From assembly GCF_014695375.1 (NCBI RefSeq), contig NZ_JACJOG010000012.1:1-64000 (forward strand): a stretch of DNA of 64,000 nucleotides, given 5' to 3'. The notes under the pieces are model-generated. The model was not told where the DNA came from. It worked only from the letters and a program-made list of their open reading frames with translations, and ran no database searches. The stretch is from Coleofasciculus sp. FACHB-T130. Lineage in GTDB: Bacteria > Cyanobacteriota > Cyanobacteriia > Cyanobacteriales > FACHB-T130. Shown here in pieces: positions 42,423 through 52,682 of this stretch (positions are counted from its first letter, which is position 1; the number at the start of each line of letters is the position of its first letter). The position numbers and the translations under genes are program-made.

Positions 42423-42815
42423 CTAATTTTCTTGATTAATCATCTTCCGAAGATCGTCAAGCGGCGATTCCGATTGGCTAATCTCTGGTATTTTTTCAGC
42501 ATCAGGTTCATCAGGACAAAACTCTACAGCAACTTGGAGTTTGAGTCTAAGTCTTCCTTTTTTCCAGCCCTTAGCACCGATTCTGAGTATTTCACAATCT
42601 ATACCTTTTTTAAATAATATATTGGGAGGTCGAAGGTTATCAATCTTATTTATTGATACTTCTTTAAATGATAATGAATAAATTAGCGCCTCTACTACTG
42701 AGTCGGTATGGGATGCTTCATTCACTGCTTTCTTGACTTTACCGACTTTGAATAGTTCTGGAAATGAAAAAACATCATCTTCGTTGAAATCTATCACGTC
42801 TATCCAGTTTTCCAT
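42423..42815 (-). CDS. KGK family protein
   Basis: 130 residues from ATG at 42815, chosen because GGAG is six bases upstream; the in-frame TTG at 42827 is less likely. The C-terminal third, GWKKGRLRLKLQVAVEFCPD, matches the small cyanobacterial KGK family named for this motif (KGR here). The rest is acidic (FNEDDVFSFPELF). No known biochemical role. It lies upstream of a dynamin-like gene that starts on the far side and is read in the same direction, but 155 bases separate them. Confidence 0.75.
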   Translation of the reverse strand: MENWIDVIDFNEDDVFSFPELFKVGKVKKAVNEASHTDSVVEALIYSLSFKEVSINKIDNLRPPNILFKKGIDCEILRIGAKGWKKGRLRLKLQVAVEFCPDEPDAEKIPEISQSESPLDDLRKMINQEN

Positions 42816-42969
42816 GCTAATCTCCAACTATTTATTTTTACAAGAACCAGCAAATAGAGTTCGCGGCTGTATAAACAAAGTTCACATACGCGGAGTAATA
42901 GATTTGAAACCCGCGTAGGCGGGTTTCGTTTGTGTAGCCGCGATTTCCAATCGCCAAGGCTATGATGAA

Positions 42970-45435
42970 CTATGCTTCTGAATGAACAACTCCATTACCC
43001 ATAGCGCTAACCTTGGCAGCTTCTAAACTAGGCTCAATTGAGCTAACATCAGAATCAGCAATTACAGGCAGTTGACGATCGTACAAGCCTATCGCCTGCA
43101 AACAACCATTGATACTGGCAACCGCAGAGTTGTAAGCCGCTATTTTTTGCTCAACTGTACTTTGCAAACGGCGATTGTTAGCAATTTTTTCCTCAGCTTC
43201 TTGTTCTAGTGTTTGCTCTAAATAAGCACGAGCTTGAGTGTACTGCTGTAATATTTCATCAGCTTGATGCGCTGCCATTGGCAATAAATTAGTGGTGAGA
43301 GTTTGATTAACGGTTGCTGGAAAACCACTACTAATTGTTGCTTTGACTTTTGGCTCAAAATCTAACTTTAACAACTGACGGATTGCCGGTTCTGCTGCTA
43401 TCATACTTTCACAACCATAACTTTGGGAAGTTTGCAACAACGTTTGCCGAAATTGATAAATCGAGAAAGTACCTTCATCGTAAAAGCGAGGACTTTCACG
43501 GACATAGCGATTGCATTCGTCACTTGCTGCATTGACTAAAGCATGATGAACCTGTTTTTCTATCTCTTTTAACTTTTGCTCAATCCCGCCATCATTGCCT
43601 AGCAAACGATAAAGCTGGCGATAGTAATCAGATTTGCGAACTTGTTCAACTAAACGCTGGAATAGGTTAGTAACTACTTCCTGACAAGACTCTTTCAAAA
43701 TATCCTCTAGTTGATTTGCCAAGTAATAAAGCGCCTCAACTAAAACAGCAATCAAAGGTGCTGTAGAATTGCGAGGATGGCTGAGGATAGCGCGACTATA
43801 AGCATCTGCAACCGAGAAAGTATCCAGCAACTCATCTAAACGACGAACCATCCGAGATTGCAGTTGGCGAAAATCTGCCTCGAAAGCACTGGATTGACCT
43901 GTTACAACCTGATTTAATTCTTCTGTGATATGCTGGTGAAATTCTTGACCAATTTGCTGTAACTGCTGGTTAAGACGTTGTAATTCCTGCGTCTTCATTG
44001 CCTCAATTTCGCGGGGTTGGCTATCCAAGTCGCGCAGCGCAGATTGGTAATGTTTCTTCAGACTAATGCAGGCATCTTCGAGATCGTCAGCTAGATTCTT
44101 GAACAGTTGAGGACGCTTCTCTTTGGTAAGATAGTCTGTAACAGCAGCGCGAAACTCTTCTATTCCACTATCTTGAATTAACTGTTGAATGATAGGTGTA
44201 CCTTGTTCAGCTAAAATCCGCACGTAATTTTCATTTGGGGATTCGTAGCTATTAACGGAAATCCGGAACTTGTTAGGAGGTAATTTTCCAGAATTCGCGC
44301 AGTAGTTATTAAAGGCTGTAACAAATTGTGGTGTTTCTTCTCGTTCATCCAAGCCTTTAACACTATCAGCAAAGACAGAATCTAAACCAAAGCGATCGCG
44401 TCCACTGGTCTGCTTAATCTGACTGCCGTAAAATCCTAATAGTCCGCTCGTTTTATAAACCCTAGTAGTATCTCGAAACTGAGCGCTAATCAAACCGTCT
44501 AAACGTTGCCTTAACTGACTGTTATACCAAGTTTCATCGATCCGGTTGAAGGCAAAGAATACGCGATCGCGTATCCCCGGATTTGAGCGCATTTTCTCCA
44601 GCAGTTCCGTTTCTTCCTTCGTCATGTCGCCAGCAGACGCCGGTTTGAGAACGCACACCACCGCTGACGTATCCGGATGTTCAATCTTAGCGTAGGTCAG
44701 TTGTGCGTCTTTCTCCACTGGCGCATCAATTCCCGGCGTATCAATAATCACATTTCCATCCCGCAACAGCGGATGATAACAGTAATACTCAATTCGCTTC
44801 AAAACCGCGCTGTTACTGCCACGACGAGCATAACCAGCCGCTTCTTTGAGGTTGGAGAAGTTAAATTGCTCCATTGAATATGTAGCATTATTAACCGTAT
44901 TGATGCGATCGCGATTGGCAACAAATCCTTCCAGCAACAACATCAGCGCATTCGCTTGTTTTGCTCTTTCTGATTTACTTTCTCCACCCTCAATCTCGAT
45001 AATTGCTTGGCATCCATCGCTTAGCAATTGAATCACTTCAGATTGATTAATATTGCTAGCTGTCCCTAATCCCAGCATCTGAGATACCGCACTTGCCTGT
45101 TCCCGAATTTCCACCTCACTCAGAAACGTCAGCACCACTCGTTCTTTATCCGGTTCGGCGTACTCAATTTTACATTCCGTACCTGTAGCGTGTCCCTCTG
45201 CACTGTAAAGCAATTCCCGCTCTAACAGAGCGTTAATTAGCATCGATTTCCCCGCACTAAAAGCACCCGCAAATACAATCTCAAACTTAGGAGAAATCGC
45301 TTTTCCGAGGGATGTCTGTACGGGTGTAACATCTTGCGATCGCAGAGACGGCTCCTGATGCAACAGTTGTAGTATAGTCTCGACCTGTTCTTTCAGATTT
45401 TGACACTGAGGCGGCAATTCAGGCACAGTTTGCAT
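42970..45435 (-). CDS. Bacterial dynamin-like GTPase
   Basis: 821 residues. G1 is GAFSAGKS (about 57-64), G3 DTPGID (about 232-237) and G4 FNRID (about 296-300), as in bacterial dynamin-like proteins. Long helical stalk regions follow (about 440-800), with coiled-coil character around AYLEQTLEQEAEEKIANNRR. Such proteins bind and remodel membrane, and in some bacteria protect against membrane stress or phage. No transmembrane paddle is obvious, though AVLVEALYYLANQLEDILKE is hydrophobic. Two copies often act as a pair, but only one is seen here. Neighbours (KGK, HNH, PPC) do not fix its job. Confidence 0.85.
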   Translation of the reverse strand: MQTVPELPPQCQNLKEQVETILQLLHQEPSLRSQDVTPVQTSLGKAISPKFEIVFAGAFSAGKSMLINALLERELLYSAEGHATGTECKIEYAEPDKERVVLTFLSEVEIREQASAVSQMLGLGTASNINQSEVIQLLSDGCQAIIEIEGGESKSERAKQANALMLLLEGFVANRDRINTVNNATYSMEQFNFSNLKEAAGYARRGSNSAVLKRIEYYCYHPLLRDGNVIIDTPGIDAPVEKDAQLTYAKIEHPDTSAVVCVLKPASAGDMTKEETELLEKMRSNPGIRDRVFFAFNRIDETWYNSQLRQRLDGLISAQFRDTTRVYKTSGLLGFYGSQIKQTSGRDRFGLDSVFADSVKGLDEREETPQFVTAFNNYCANSGKLPPNKFRISVNSYESPNENYVRILAEQGTPIIQQLIQDSGIEEFRAAVTDYLTKEKRPQLFKNLADDLEDACISLKKHYQSALRDLDSQPREIEAMKTQELQRLNQQLQQIGQEFHQHITEELNQVVTGQSSAFEADFRQLQSRMVRRLDELLDTFSVADAYSRAILSHPRNSTAPLIAVLVEALYYLANQLEDILKESCQEVVTNLFQRLVEQVRKSDYYRQLYRLLGNDGGIEQKLKEIEKQVHHALVNAASDECNRYVRESPRFYDEGTFSIYQFRQTLLQTSQSYGCESMIAAEPAIRQLLKLDFEPKVKATISSGFPATVNQTLTTNLLPMAAHQADEILQQYTQARAYLEQTLEQEAEEKIANNRRLQSTVEQKIAAYNSAVASINGCLQAIGLYDRQLPVIADSDVSSIEPSLEAAKVSAMGNGVVHSEA

Positions 45436-45563
45436 CCTATCAATATAAAGTAGAAGCCTTTACGCATATTTTAGGAATGGCAATTCATGATGGGTATGAT
45501 GGAATTACCGATACAATTAGTAATTATCAGCGTAATCCCAGTAGATTTACCAGTCTTTAATTA

Positions 45564-45968
45564 ATGAAAGTATTTGCTATTCGTCTGAAGCCAGATCAAG
45601 ATTTAAAAAAAAGCTTACAAGATTTTGCAATCAAGCAAAATCTTCAATCGGGCTTTATCTTAACCGGAGTTGGCAGCTTGAAAAAAGCGACTCTTCGCTT
45701 TGCAAATCACAGGTATAGTACAGCTTTTAACGACAATTTTGAAATTATTTCTCTCAATGGCACTCTGGAAGCGGCTGGCATTCACCTGCATATCGCCATT
45801 GCAAATAAAGAAGGAAAAACCATCGGCGGACATCTCATGGAAGGCTGTATTATCTATACAACTGCTGAAATTGTCATCGGAGCTAGCGAAGAATTAACTT
45901 TTTCAAGAACAATGGATGAGCAGACAGGCTATAAAGAGTTGGAGATTTTTCCAAACCCTAATTATTAA
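45564..45968 (+). CDS. PPC/DUF296 domain protein
   Basis: 134 residues, a single PPC (plants and prokaryotes conserved, DUF296) domain. Seen are GFILTGVGSLKKATLRFA, SLNGTLE and HLHIAIANKEGKTIGGHL, with the three histidines typical of the trimer metal-site. In plants the domain accompanies AT-hooks, but here it stands alone. Prokaryotic members are trimers of uncertain function. Divergent from the dynamin-like gene across 128 bases. Confidence 0.85.
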   Translation: MKVFAIRLKPDQDLKKSLQDFAIKQNLQSGFILTGVGSLKKATLRFANHRYSTAFNDNFEIISLNGTLEAAGIHLHIAIANKEGKTIGGHLMEGCIIYTTAEIVIGASEELTFSRTMDEQTGYKELEIFPNPNY

Positions 45969-46299
45969 CTAAATGCTATTTAGCCTTAAATTACTTAAAA
46001 ATGTATTGCCAAGTCGTCAGCATAAGAATAGCCAAGGACAAATTCCCCGTTTTTTCCTGACATCAAAGAAAGTAAGGAGGAAAAGGTTAAGGATGAATTA
46101 AGAGTTCAAGAAACTTTGCTTGTTCGCCTAAGTCATCGAATAGACGCCGACTGAGTTTAAGCAGTAACGTAGAAGGTTTTCCCATCTGTAGATAGTGAAT
46201 CTAACTGTCACATCCCCTTGAATTGCATCATGGGAGGGCGTTAAAACTAAGTTTATAGTCAAAAAAATTAGACTACAGAGCGGATTGTAATTGAGGGTT
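45969..46299. other. Intergenic region
   Basis: About 330 bases with no convincing gene; AT-rich near 46230-46275, which may hold the promoter of the DUF2157 gene. A GGAGG run near 46077 is not followed by a sensible frame. Confidence 0.3.
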
Positions 46300-47787
46300 A
46301 TGGTTTCAGATAAATTTCGCCGTCAGTTACGTCAGGAAGCAAATCTTTGGCGAACTGAGGGGCTGATTGATGCTCAACTATACGAACAGTTATCAGAGCG
46401 TTATCAATTTAATAGGCTGGAGACTGCTGCCCGCGATCGCTTTGTCATGATCTTGTTAGGGTTGGGGAGTATCCTCATTGGCTTGGGGACGATCAGTTTT
46501 GTAGCAGCAAACTGGCAGGAGTTGCCGCGAAATGGCAAAGTAACGCTGCTACTGAGTTTGTTTATTGGAGTGAATATTGCTGGTTTTTACTTGTGGCGGC
46601 GTCCGAATGGGGCGCAACAACGCCTCGGTCATGGATTCTTGCTCTTAGGAGCAATCATTTTAGGGGCAAATATGGGGCTGATGGGTCAGATGTTTCACAT
46701 CAGCGGTCCCTTCTATGAGTTATTGCTAGCGTGGGGAGTCGGTGTACTAGCAATGGCTTACAGCTTGCGTTTGACTTCCTTAAGCGTGCTGGCAATTATC
46801 ATTATCGGATTGGGTTACTGGAGTTTTTGGTGGAACTGGGAAGGGGCAAGCTGGTCAAATTCCTACTATTATGAAGAGTTTTCCTGGTCATCCCAGATGG
46901 GACAACATATGCCGCTGTTGGCAAGCTTGATGTTTGTGCCGCTGGCATACTGGTGTCGTTCTCGCGTGATTTTTGGACTAGCAGCGATCGCAGTTATTTC
47001 TTCTTTGGAAGCAAACCTCCGACCGCTCAGCTTAGGACTATTTAATCTATTTTCCCTGAAGTCTACGGGTATCGTATTAGCGATCGCCTTGGCACTGCCC
47101 CCCGCACTGTTGTGGGGCTATGATGACTCGCTGTGGGTCTACAGTGACTTAAATCGGGTTCCGAAGCCAAACCAAATCTTTCCCGCCTCTTGGCAAGGGG
47201 GAAGCTGGGGAGGTTCCTTTCGACCCCTCGCCCGTCGTTTGGCGCTGGTATTTCTAGGCGTTGTACTTTATCTGTCGTCCTCGCTTTGGTTCTGGGGTGT
47301 TTTATCCAAAATGTCTTCTGCGGAGCAATCCGCGAGAGTTACTTGGTTTCCCCTGGTAGATGTAGTGATTTTGAGTGGGTTGGCAATCTTTGCGTGGTTG
47401 CGTCTGCTGTGGCTTACCAGAAGCCTTCGCACTCGTCGGGAGGAAATTCTGACCACAATTGCCATCGGTATCTTTATCTGCTTCATGGCTGGGATACCCG
47501 TTTGGCATCTCACCGTCCAGCCAATTCCCCTGCTTGCCACTTTTATTGGCAATGTGCTGTTGTTCTTGTTAGCCGCGGGATTGATGCGCCAAGGGCTAGC
47601 ACAAGCAGAACGCAGCGCCTTCTGGGGGGGCATGATGCTATTAATTGTGCGAATTCTGACTTGGTTTGTGTTGTCTGCGACGGGATTAGTCTTCAAATCC
47701 TTGCTGTTTATTCTGTGCGGTATCACTGCGATCGCTATCGGGCTTTGGTTCGAGCGCTATGTCCGCACGCTGGAAATTAAAAATTGA
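46300..47787 (+). CDS. DUF2157 domain membrane protein
   Basis: 495 residues from the ATG at 46300 (MVSDKFRRQLRQEANLW); a TTG three codons earlier (46291) is the other option. An N-terminal soluble segment leads to about twelve hydrophobic helices, including FVMILLGLGSILIGLGTISF, which is characteristic of DUF2157 proteins. The next gene encodes a GDYXXLXY protein only 15 bases downstream; this pair is a known conserved couple in bacteria, of unknown function. Length is typical. Confidence 0.88.
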   Translation: MVSDKFRRQLRQEANLWRTEGLIDAQLYEQLSERYQFNRLETAARDRFVMILLGLGSILIGLGTISFVAANWQELPRNGKVTLLLSLFIGVNIAGFYLWRRPNGAQQRLGHGFLLLGAIILGANMGLMGQMFHISGPFYELLLAWGVGVLAMAYSLRLTSLSVLAIIIIGLGYWSFWWNWEGASWSNSYYYEEFSWSSQMGQHMPLLASLMFVPLAYWCRSRVIFGLAAIAVISSLEANLRPLSLGLFNLFSLKSTGIVLAIALALPPALLWGYDDSLWVYSDLNRVPKPNQIFPASWQGGSWGGSFRPLARRLALVFLGVVLYLSSSLWFWGVLSKMSSAEQSARVTWFPLVDVVILSGLAIFAWLRLLWLTRSLRTRREEILTTIAIGIFICFMAGIPVWHLTVQPIPLLATFIGNVLLFLLAAGLMRQGLAQAERSAFWGGMMLLIVRILTWFVLSATGLVFKSLLFILCGITAIAIGLWFERYVRTLEIKN

Positions 47788-47802
47788 CTCAGAGGATTTT
47801 TA

Positions 47803-48483
47803 ATGAGGCACACTTCTCAATCATCTTCAATCGCTCCGACTCTCATAGAGCCACAAAAGCGAATGCCTGCTTGGAGACTCTGGGTGCCTCTCCTGTTGCA
47901 AACGGCAATTGTTCTTGCCGCACCTGCCCAGCCACTTTACACTAACCTCACTGGGAAAACGGTCGTTCTCAAGACGGTTCCCGTAGACCCATACGATTTC
48001 TTGCGTGGCTATTCGCAGACGCTAAGCTATGACATCTCACGTCAAGAGAATTTGCGATCGCTGCCGGGTTGGAAAGCCTTAGTGAAACAACACCTCGAAG
48101 CAAAAGCAACGGATTTGCCACCGTCCGTACCGCCTTTAAATTCTTTACCGACAGGAATTCGCTTCTACGTGATTTTAGAAGCGCCTGCTGCTAAAACAAA
48201 TTCTCCCCAAGCATGGAAACCCGTGCGGGTGAGTAGCAAGATGCCCAAATCTTTGCCAGCAAATCAGATAGCGTTAAAGGGCAAATCTAGCGGTAATTCC
48301 ATCGACTACGGCTTAGAAAGCTACTATATGCCAGAAGCGCGGCGGGATGAAATTAACCAAGATATTTATCAAGCCCGATCGGACAGACAACGGCAAGCGA
48401 TTGTGGTGGAAGCGAAGGTGGATGCCCAAGGTCGTGCAGTACCGATTAGCTTCTGGGTAAACGATCGCCGTTATCGATTTTAA
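47803..48483 (+). CDS. GDYXXLXY domain protein, partner of DUF2157
   Basis: 226 residues. One N-terminal transmembrane segment (about 24-45, RLWVPLLLQTAIVLAAPAQP) precedes a periplasmic domain. The GDYxxLxY-type motif is seen in VDPYDFLRGYSQTLSYDIS (about 62-80). It starts 15 bases after DUF2157 and is surely co-transcribed. Members are thought to act with DUF2157; the role is not known. A hairpin terminator follows. Confidence 0.88.
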   Translation: MRHTSQSSSIAPTLIEPQKRMPAWRLWVPLLLQTAIVLAAPAQPLYTNLTGKTVVLKTVPVDPYDFLRGYSQTLSYDISRQENLRSLPGWKALVKQHLEAKATDLPPSVPPLNSLPTGIRFYVILEAPAAKTNSPQAWKPVRVSSKMPKSLPANQIALKGKSSGNSIDYGLESYYMPEARRDEINQDIYQARSDRQRQAIVVEAKVDAQGRAVPISFWVNDRRYRF

Positions 48484-48492
48484 TAGGGGAAT

Positions 48493-48541
48493 GAAAGTAT
48501 GGCTAATTGTTCGACATATCTTATCAATTAGCGATACTTTC
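48493..48541. terminator. Hairpin between convergent genes
   Basis: Arms of 17 bp (48493-48509 and 48525-48541) with one mismatch, loop 15 bases. It lies ten bases past the GDYXXLXY stop and 20 bases beyond the end of the minus-strand small gene. Confidence 0.6.
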
Positions 48542-48560
48542 ATTACTAAGAACAAACTTT

Positions 48561-48803
48561 CTAATCTTCTTGCCGCTTTAGCTGCAAAGTAGCACCCAGT
48601 GCTGCTCCTGCTCCCGCTATCAAACCCATACACATTCCTTGAATCGTTTGGCTCGTGGGGTCTTGCATCAAGCATTCACTGGTAGGCGTTTTGGCTTGCA
48701 GACATTGATTACTCTCTATCCAGTTGGAGACGCCTCCCACAAGGATACCAGCAGCACTACAAGAAACGATCAGCAGGACAAAGCGGTTAGATTTTCTATC
48801 CAT
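48561..48803 (-). CDS. Small hypothetical membrane protein
   Basis: 80 residues with two hydrophobic segments (FVLLIVSCSAAGILVGGV at about 8-25 and IQGMCMGLIAGAGAALGATL at about 53-72) and a short basic/acidic tail. Two cysteines lie between them in NQCLQAKTPTSECLM and could form a disulphide outside the membrane. Function unknown. It sits alone in front of sppA on the same strand, about 110 bases downstream. Confidence 0.6.
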   Translation of the reverse strand: MDRKSNRFVLLIVSCSAAGILVGGVSNWIESNQCLQAKTPTSECLMQDPTSQTIQGMCMGLIAGAGAALGATLQLKRQED

Positions 48804-48913
48804 AGATAGATGCTTTTAATTATTGGGTGAGCTGTTCCGTTCAGTCTACTCTACCTATCGGAAGACTGTTACCGTATATTCCACATTTTCAACTGCCTAT
48901 TCCGGACGTTGCA

Positions 48914-50728
48914 CTAATCAATTCGCAAATTATAGGGCAAACGGGCGTAAATACCTCTAGGATCGTTCATTGTTTTGAGCGCTACTAATTCTTCTTGTAA
49001 CTTGAGGAGTTCTGCACTCAGCAGATCGGATGGCTGCTTGGTTTGGGCATTATCCCCACCCGCAAACTGTTTCAAAATGCGTTGTTCTAGACTGCGAACC
49101 TTGGGGTACTCTTCCAGCTCCCAATTCTCACCCAGTTTAGCGGCAACGGCAGCAGATTTGATCGCATCATCAATACCGCCAATCTCATCAACCAGTCCCA
49201 GTTGCTTGGCATCTTGACCCGACCACACTCGTCCTTGGGCAATCTCAGCGACTTTCTGCTTTGATAGTTTTCGAGAATCCGCCACTTTGTTGAGGAACTG
49301 ACCGTAAATTTGGTTAACAAATCGCTGATGAATCGCCAATTCTTGAGGCGTTTTGGGACGTGAGACCGTATTGCTATCCGCAAATTTGGAAGTTTTGACG
49401 ACATCCCAGGTGATGCCATTATTATTCGCAAGCTTTTGGAAATTGAGCAGCATCCCAAAGACACCGATCGAGCCGGTAATGGTATTTGGTTCGGCGTAAA
49501 TCTGATTAGCATAGGTGGAAATCCAGTAGCCACCGGATGCTGCCATATCTCCCATAGAAACGATGATTGGCTTCACCTGACGAGTTAGCCGTACCTCTCG
49601 CTGAATCACCTCAGACGCCGAGGCGCTACCGCCGGGACTATTTACCCGCAGCACGACAGCCTTCACATCTTTATCAAGTCGCAGCCGTCGCAGCTGTCTG
49701 GCAAAGCGATCTCCTCCCACTTGCCGAGAGCCACCTTCGCCGTCTACGATTTCCCCTTCGGCGTAAAGTAGGGCAATTTTGTTGTCAGAAGTGCGATCTT
49801 TACCTTCGGTTTGAGTCGCTCTAGCGTAAGTAGCAAGGCTAATTTGACGGAATGTTTTATTCTCTTCGGTTCTGCCAGTTAGCTTTTTCAGGTCTGCCAC
49901 CACCTCATCTAGATACGCTACCCGATCCACAAAGCCACGCTTTTTCGCATCCGGTGCGGTTAATATTCCTTGAGTGTCTGCGATCGCTTGTAGCTGTTTC
50001 GGGTTTAATTTTCGACCCTGGCTCACTGTTGTCAAAAAGTCTCCCCACAAATCGCCCAACAAATTCTGAGTTTGTTGTCGGTTCTCCGGACTCAGTTTCG
50101 TGAGTACATAAGGTTCCACCGCTGACTTAAATTTCCCAACCCGGATCACCTGAACCCCAACCCCGTATTTCTGCAAGGCTCCTGTTAGGAACATCGACTC
50201 AGAACGCAAACCGTTCATTTCGATTGTTCCCAACGGGTTCATCACAATGGTGTCTGCCACTGAGCTTAAATAATATTCCCGTTTCCCCAAATCCATGTTG
50301 TAGGCAATAATCTTTTTGCCAGACTTACGGAATTTTTCCAGCGCCGAACGGACTTCTTTGAGCGTGGCAAACCCGGTGCTAGAACTAGAGGAACCACTGC
50401 CGTCTAGATATACGCCTACAATCCGCTTATCTTTAGTTGCCTGCTCAAGGGCATTCAAAACCGTTCGCAGCCGCACGCTATTATTTTCCTCACCAGATAA
50501 AGCTTCGCTGATTGCTTCGCTGGTGCTGGATATCGGATCGCTATCCGTAATCGTCAAAGACTGATCGATTACCAGTACGGATTTATCCTCAACTTCCGGC
50601 CCTGTATCTTTAGATGCCACCGCAATCAATAACAAGATTAGCCCGCTCGTTCCCAAACCGAAAAATAGGATGAGTCCGAATAGGCTTCCAAGCAAGCTAG
50701 CAAAAGTTTGTTTTAGGAAACTACGCAT
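48914..50728 (-). CDS. sppA: Signal peptide peptidase SppA, 67K type
   Basis: 604 residues, the long two-domain form. An N-terminal membrane anchor spans about 12-38. The catalytic Lys lies in RVGKFKSAVEPYV (first half) and the Ser nucleophile in MAASGGYWIST (second half), as in E. coli SppA. SppA cleaves leftover signal peptides in the membrane and, in cyanobacteria, has been linked to phycobilisome or thylakoid protein turnover under light stress. Both halves keep their motif blocks. It is followed after 110 bases by the small membrane gene and preceded by fni on the same strand. Confidence 0.93.
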   Translation of the reverse strand: MRSFLKQTFASLLGSLFGLILFFGLGTSGLILLLIAVASKDTGPEVEDKSVLVIDQSLTITDSDPISSTSEAISEALSGEENNSVRLRTVLNALEQATKDKRIVGVYLDGSGSSSSSTGFATLKEVRSALEKFRKSGKKIIAYNMDLGKREYYLSSVADTIVMNPLGTIEMNGLRSESMFLTGALQKYGVGVQVIRVGKFKSAVEPYVLTKLSPENRQQTQNLLGDLWGDFLTTVSQGRKLNPKQLQAIADTQGILTAPDAKKRGFVDRVAYLDEVVADLKKLTGRTEENKTFRQISLATYARATQTEGKDRTSDNKIALLYAEGEIVDGEGGSRQVGGDRFARQLRRLRLDKDVKAVVLRVNSPGGSASASEVIQREVRLTRQVKPIIVSMGDMAASGGYWISTYANQIYAEPNTITGSIGVFGMLLNFQKLANNNGITWDVVKTSKFADSNTVSRPKTPQELAIHQRFVNQIYGQFLNKVADSRKLSKQKVAEIAQGRVWSGQDAKQLGLVDEIGGIDDAIKSAAVAAKLGENWELEEYPKVRSLEQRILKQFAGGDNAQTKQPSDLLSAELLKLQEELVALKTMNDPRGIYARLPYNLRID

Positions 50729-50816
50729 TAGGCTGGGGTTAGGGTAATGGGTAATTGGGAATGGGTAAAAGTTTTAAGCTTTGAATTCACTTATCGCTTT
50801 CCCATTTCCAACACAG

Positions 50817-51890
50817 TTATCGTAATGGTTGCAACGCGCCAGACTGTTTCAGACCAGACAAGGTGGGATTGCCAGTGCAGAATAATACAGTGGTGATTTC
50901 AGCGACTAATACTTCAACCAAAGCATCAAGGGCGTCTTCCGATTCTACGGCTGCCTGGAGAAAAGGCCACGCCAGACCCGCGAGATCGGCTCCTAGCGCG
51001 ATCGCTTTTGCCACTTCCAGACCGTTGCGTAATCCCCCAGAGGCAATCAAGGGAATATTTGGGGCAATGGCTCGAATACTGGTAATGCATTCTGCTGTGG
51101 GCAAACCCCAATCAGCAAAAGTTAGTCCTAACCGGCGCTGCTGGGCATTTTCAGCCCGTTCACTCTCCACCTTTGCCCATGATGTCCCACCGGCACCGGC
51201 AACGTCAATGGCGCTCACACCCGCATCAATCAACTTCTGCGCGATCGCAGCGGAGATGCCATTTCCCACCTCTTTGACAATCACGGGTACTGGTAACTTA
51301 TTGCACAGATTTTTAATTTTGTCAAGCAAACCTCGGAAGTTGGTGTCACCTCTGGGTTGAATGCACTCTTGCAAGGCATTGAGATGCAAAATCAAGGCGT
51401 CTGCCTCTAACAAGTCAATTGAGCGCAGACATTCATCAACTCCATAGGTATAGTTAAGTTGCACCGCCCCCAAGTTCGCAAATAGGAGAATATCGGGAGC
51501 AAGCGATCGCACGGCGAAAGTTGAAGCAACCTGGGGATTCTCCACCGCTACCCGCTGGGAACCCACGCCCATCGCTAGGTTATAGCGTTGCGCCGCAGCA
51601 GCTAGACGATAATTAATCATCCTCGCCAGTTCCGTTCCCCCCGTCATCGAAGAAATGAGCAAAGGCGCACCAAGCTGTTTTCCCAAAAATGTTGTTGAGA
51701 TATCAACTTCACGTCGATCTAACTCCGGCAAACAACAGTGATTAAAGCGGTAGCCTTCCAATCCATTCGTTGTGGAGTGAAATTGCACATCCTCATCGAG
51801 ACAAATTTTTAGATGATCTGCCTTTCGGGTCTGGGTTTCTTTGGTAAGAGCCGGGTTATTAATCAATCTACTATCTCCAACGTTCTGCAT
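50817..51890 (-). CDS. fni: Type 2 isopentenyl-diphosphate delta-isomerase
   Basis: 357 residues from ATG at 51890 ([15 protein letters not shown]); a GTG at 51953 would add 21 residues. The FMN-dependent type 2 enzyme interconverts IPP and DMAPP, feeding carotenoids, chlorophyll phytol and quinones from the MEP pathway. Seen are [38 protein letters not shown] and a C-terminal [12 protein letters not shown]. It lies downstream of pyrR on the same strand and may share its transcript. Confidence 0.92.
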   Translation of the reverse strand: MQNVGDSRLINNPALTKETQTRKADHLKICLDEDVQFHSTTNGLEGYRFNHCCLPELDRREVDISTTFLGKQLGAPLLISSMTGGTELARMINYRLAAAAQRYNLAMGVGSQRVAVENPQVASTFAVRSLAPDILLFANLGAVQLNYTYGVDECLRSIDLLEADALILHLNALQECIQPRGDTNFRGLLDKIKNLCNKLPVPVIVKEVGNGISAAIAQKLIDAGVSAIDVAGAGGTSWAKVESERAENAQQRRLGLTFADWGLPTAECITSIRAIAPNIPLIASGGLRNGLEVAKAIALGADLAGLAWPFLQAAVESEDALDALVEVLVAEITTVLFCTGNPTLSGLKQSGALQPLR

Positions 51891-51979
51891 AGACAGCGCC
51901 TGACAAATCTGTACAGACTGGTTTATTAACAATCTCGATTTTCCCACCAACACACCAGGGAAACAGAAGACAAGACAGC

Positions 51980-52516
51980 TTAAACCTTTAATAATTCCAC
52001 AGCATCTCGTCCATCAATCTCTTGTAAGTAAACCTTCACTTGTTCTTCTTTGGACGTTGGCAACTTCTTGCCGGTGAAATCCGGGTGAATGGGTAACTCC
52101 CGCTGCCCCCTATCCACCAGAACGGCTAACCAAATCGCCGCTGGTCTACCATAATCATTTACCGCATTCAGGGCAGCACGAGCGGTACGCCCTCGATAAA
52201 TGACATCATCCACCAACACTACCGTCTTACCAGAGAGATCGAAAGGGATGTCAGTTTTGGCGGGTGTGCGAATGCCAATTTGATCCAAATCATCTCGATA
52301 GAAGGTAATATCTAGCGCTCCCACGGGCACTTGCACTTGTTCGAGCGCTTCTATCTGACGAGCCAAGAGATTGGCTAATACAGCGCCTCTGGTATAAACA
52401 CCTACTAGCGCTAACTCAGACAAGTCGCGTGACTTCTCTACCACCTGGGAAGCGATACGATTGAGGGTTCGACGGATTTCGTCTGCGGAAAGAATTTCTA
52501 CAACTTCGGGAGACAT
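51980..52516 (-). CDS. pyrR: PyrR bifunctional regulator/uracil phosphoribosyltransferase
   Basis: 178 residues. The PRPP loop is [18 protein letters not shown] (about 90-107). PyrR can bind pyr mRNA to attenuate pyrimidine genes and also has UPRTase activity; in cyanobacteria the regulatory side is less clear and no pyr gene is next to it. No PyrR-binding anti-antiterminator is recognisable nearby. It precedes fni on the same strand by 90 bases. Confidence 0.93.
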   Translation of the reverse strand: MSPEVVEILSADEIRRTLNRIASQVVEKSRDLSELALVGVYTRGAVLANLLARQIEALEQVQVPVGALDITFYRDDLDQIGIRTPAKTDIPFDLSGKTVVLVDDVIYRGRTARAALNAVNDYGRPAAIWLAVLVDRGQRELPIHPDFTGKKLPTSKEEQVKVYLQEIDGRDAVELLKV

Positions 52517-52607
52517 GGTTTAGGAAAATCCGATGATAACTGCGGACAAATTACAGCCTCAGTGTACAAGTTCACCTAAACCATCATCGTTATCATTTCA
52601 ACAAAAA

Positions 52608-52640
52608 TAACTTCCTGTTCCTACCAGGAACAGGAAGTTA
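52608..52640 (-). terminator. Rho-independent terminator of the peptidoglycan-binding gene
   Basis: A 15-bp perfect stem (52608-52622 and 52626-52640) with a three-base loop. On the minus strand it is followed by ATTTTTG, giving a U-tract 43 bases after the stop codon of the gene at 52683. Confidence 0.8.
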
Positions 52641-52682
52641 TGTCATTAAGTATAGATAGCTCAATCTCATCAAGCTATAAGA

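Noticed and set aside
51954-51979. Extended Fni start at GTG 51953
   Set aside because: The extra 21 residues are unlike the family N-terminus; ATG at 51890 preferred, though the GTG cannot be excluded.
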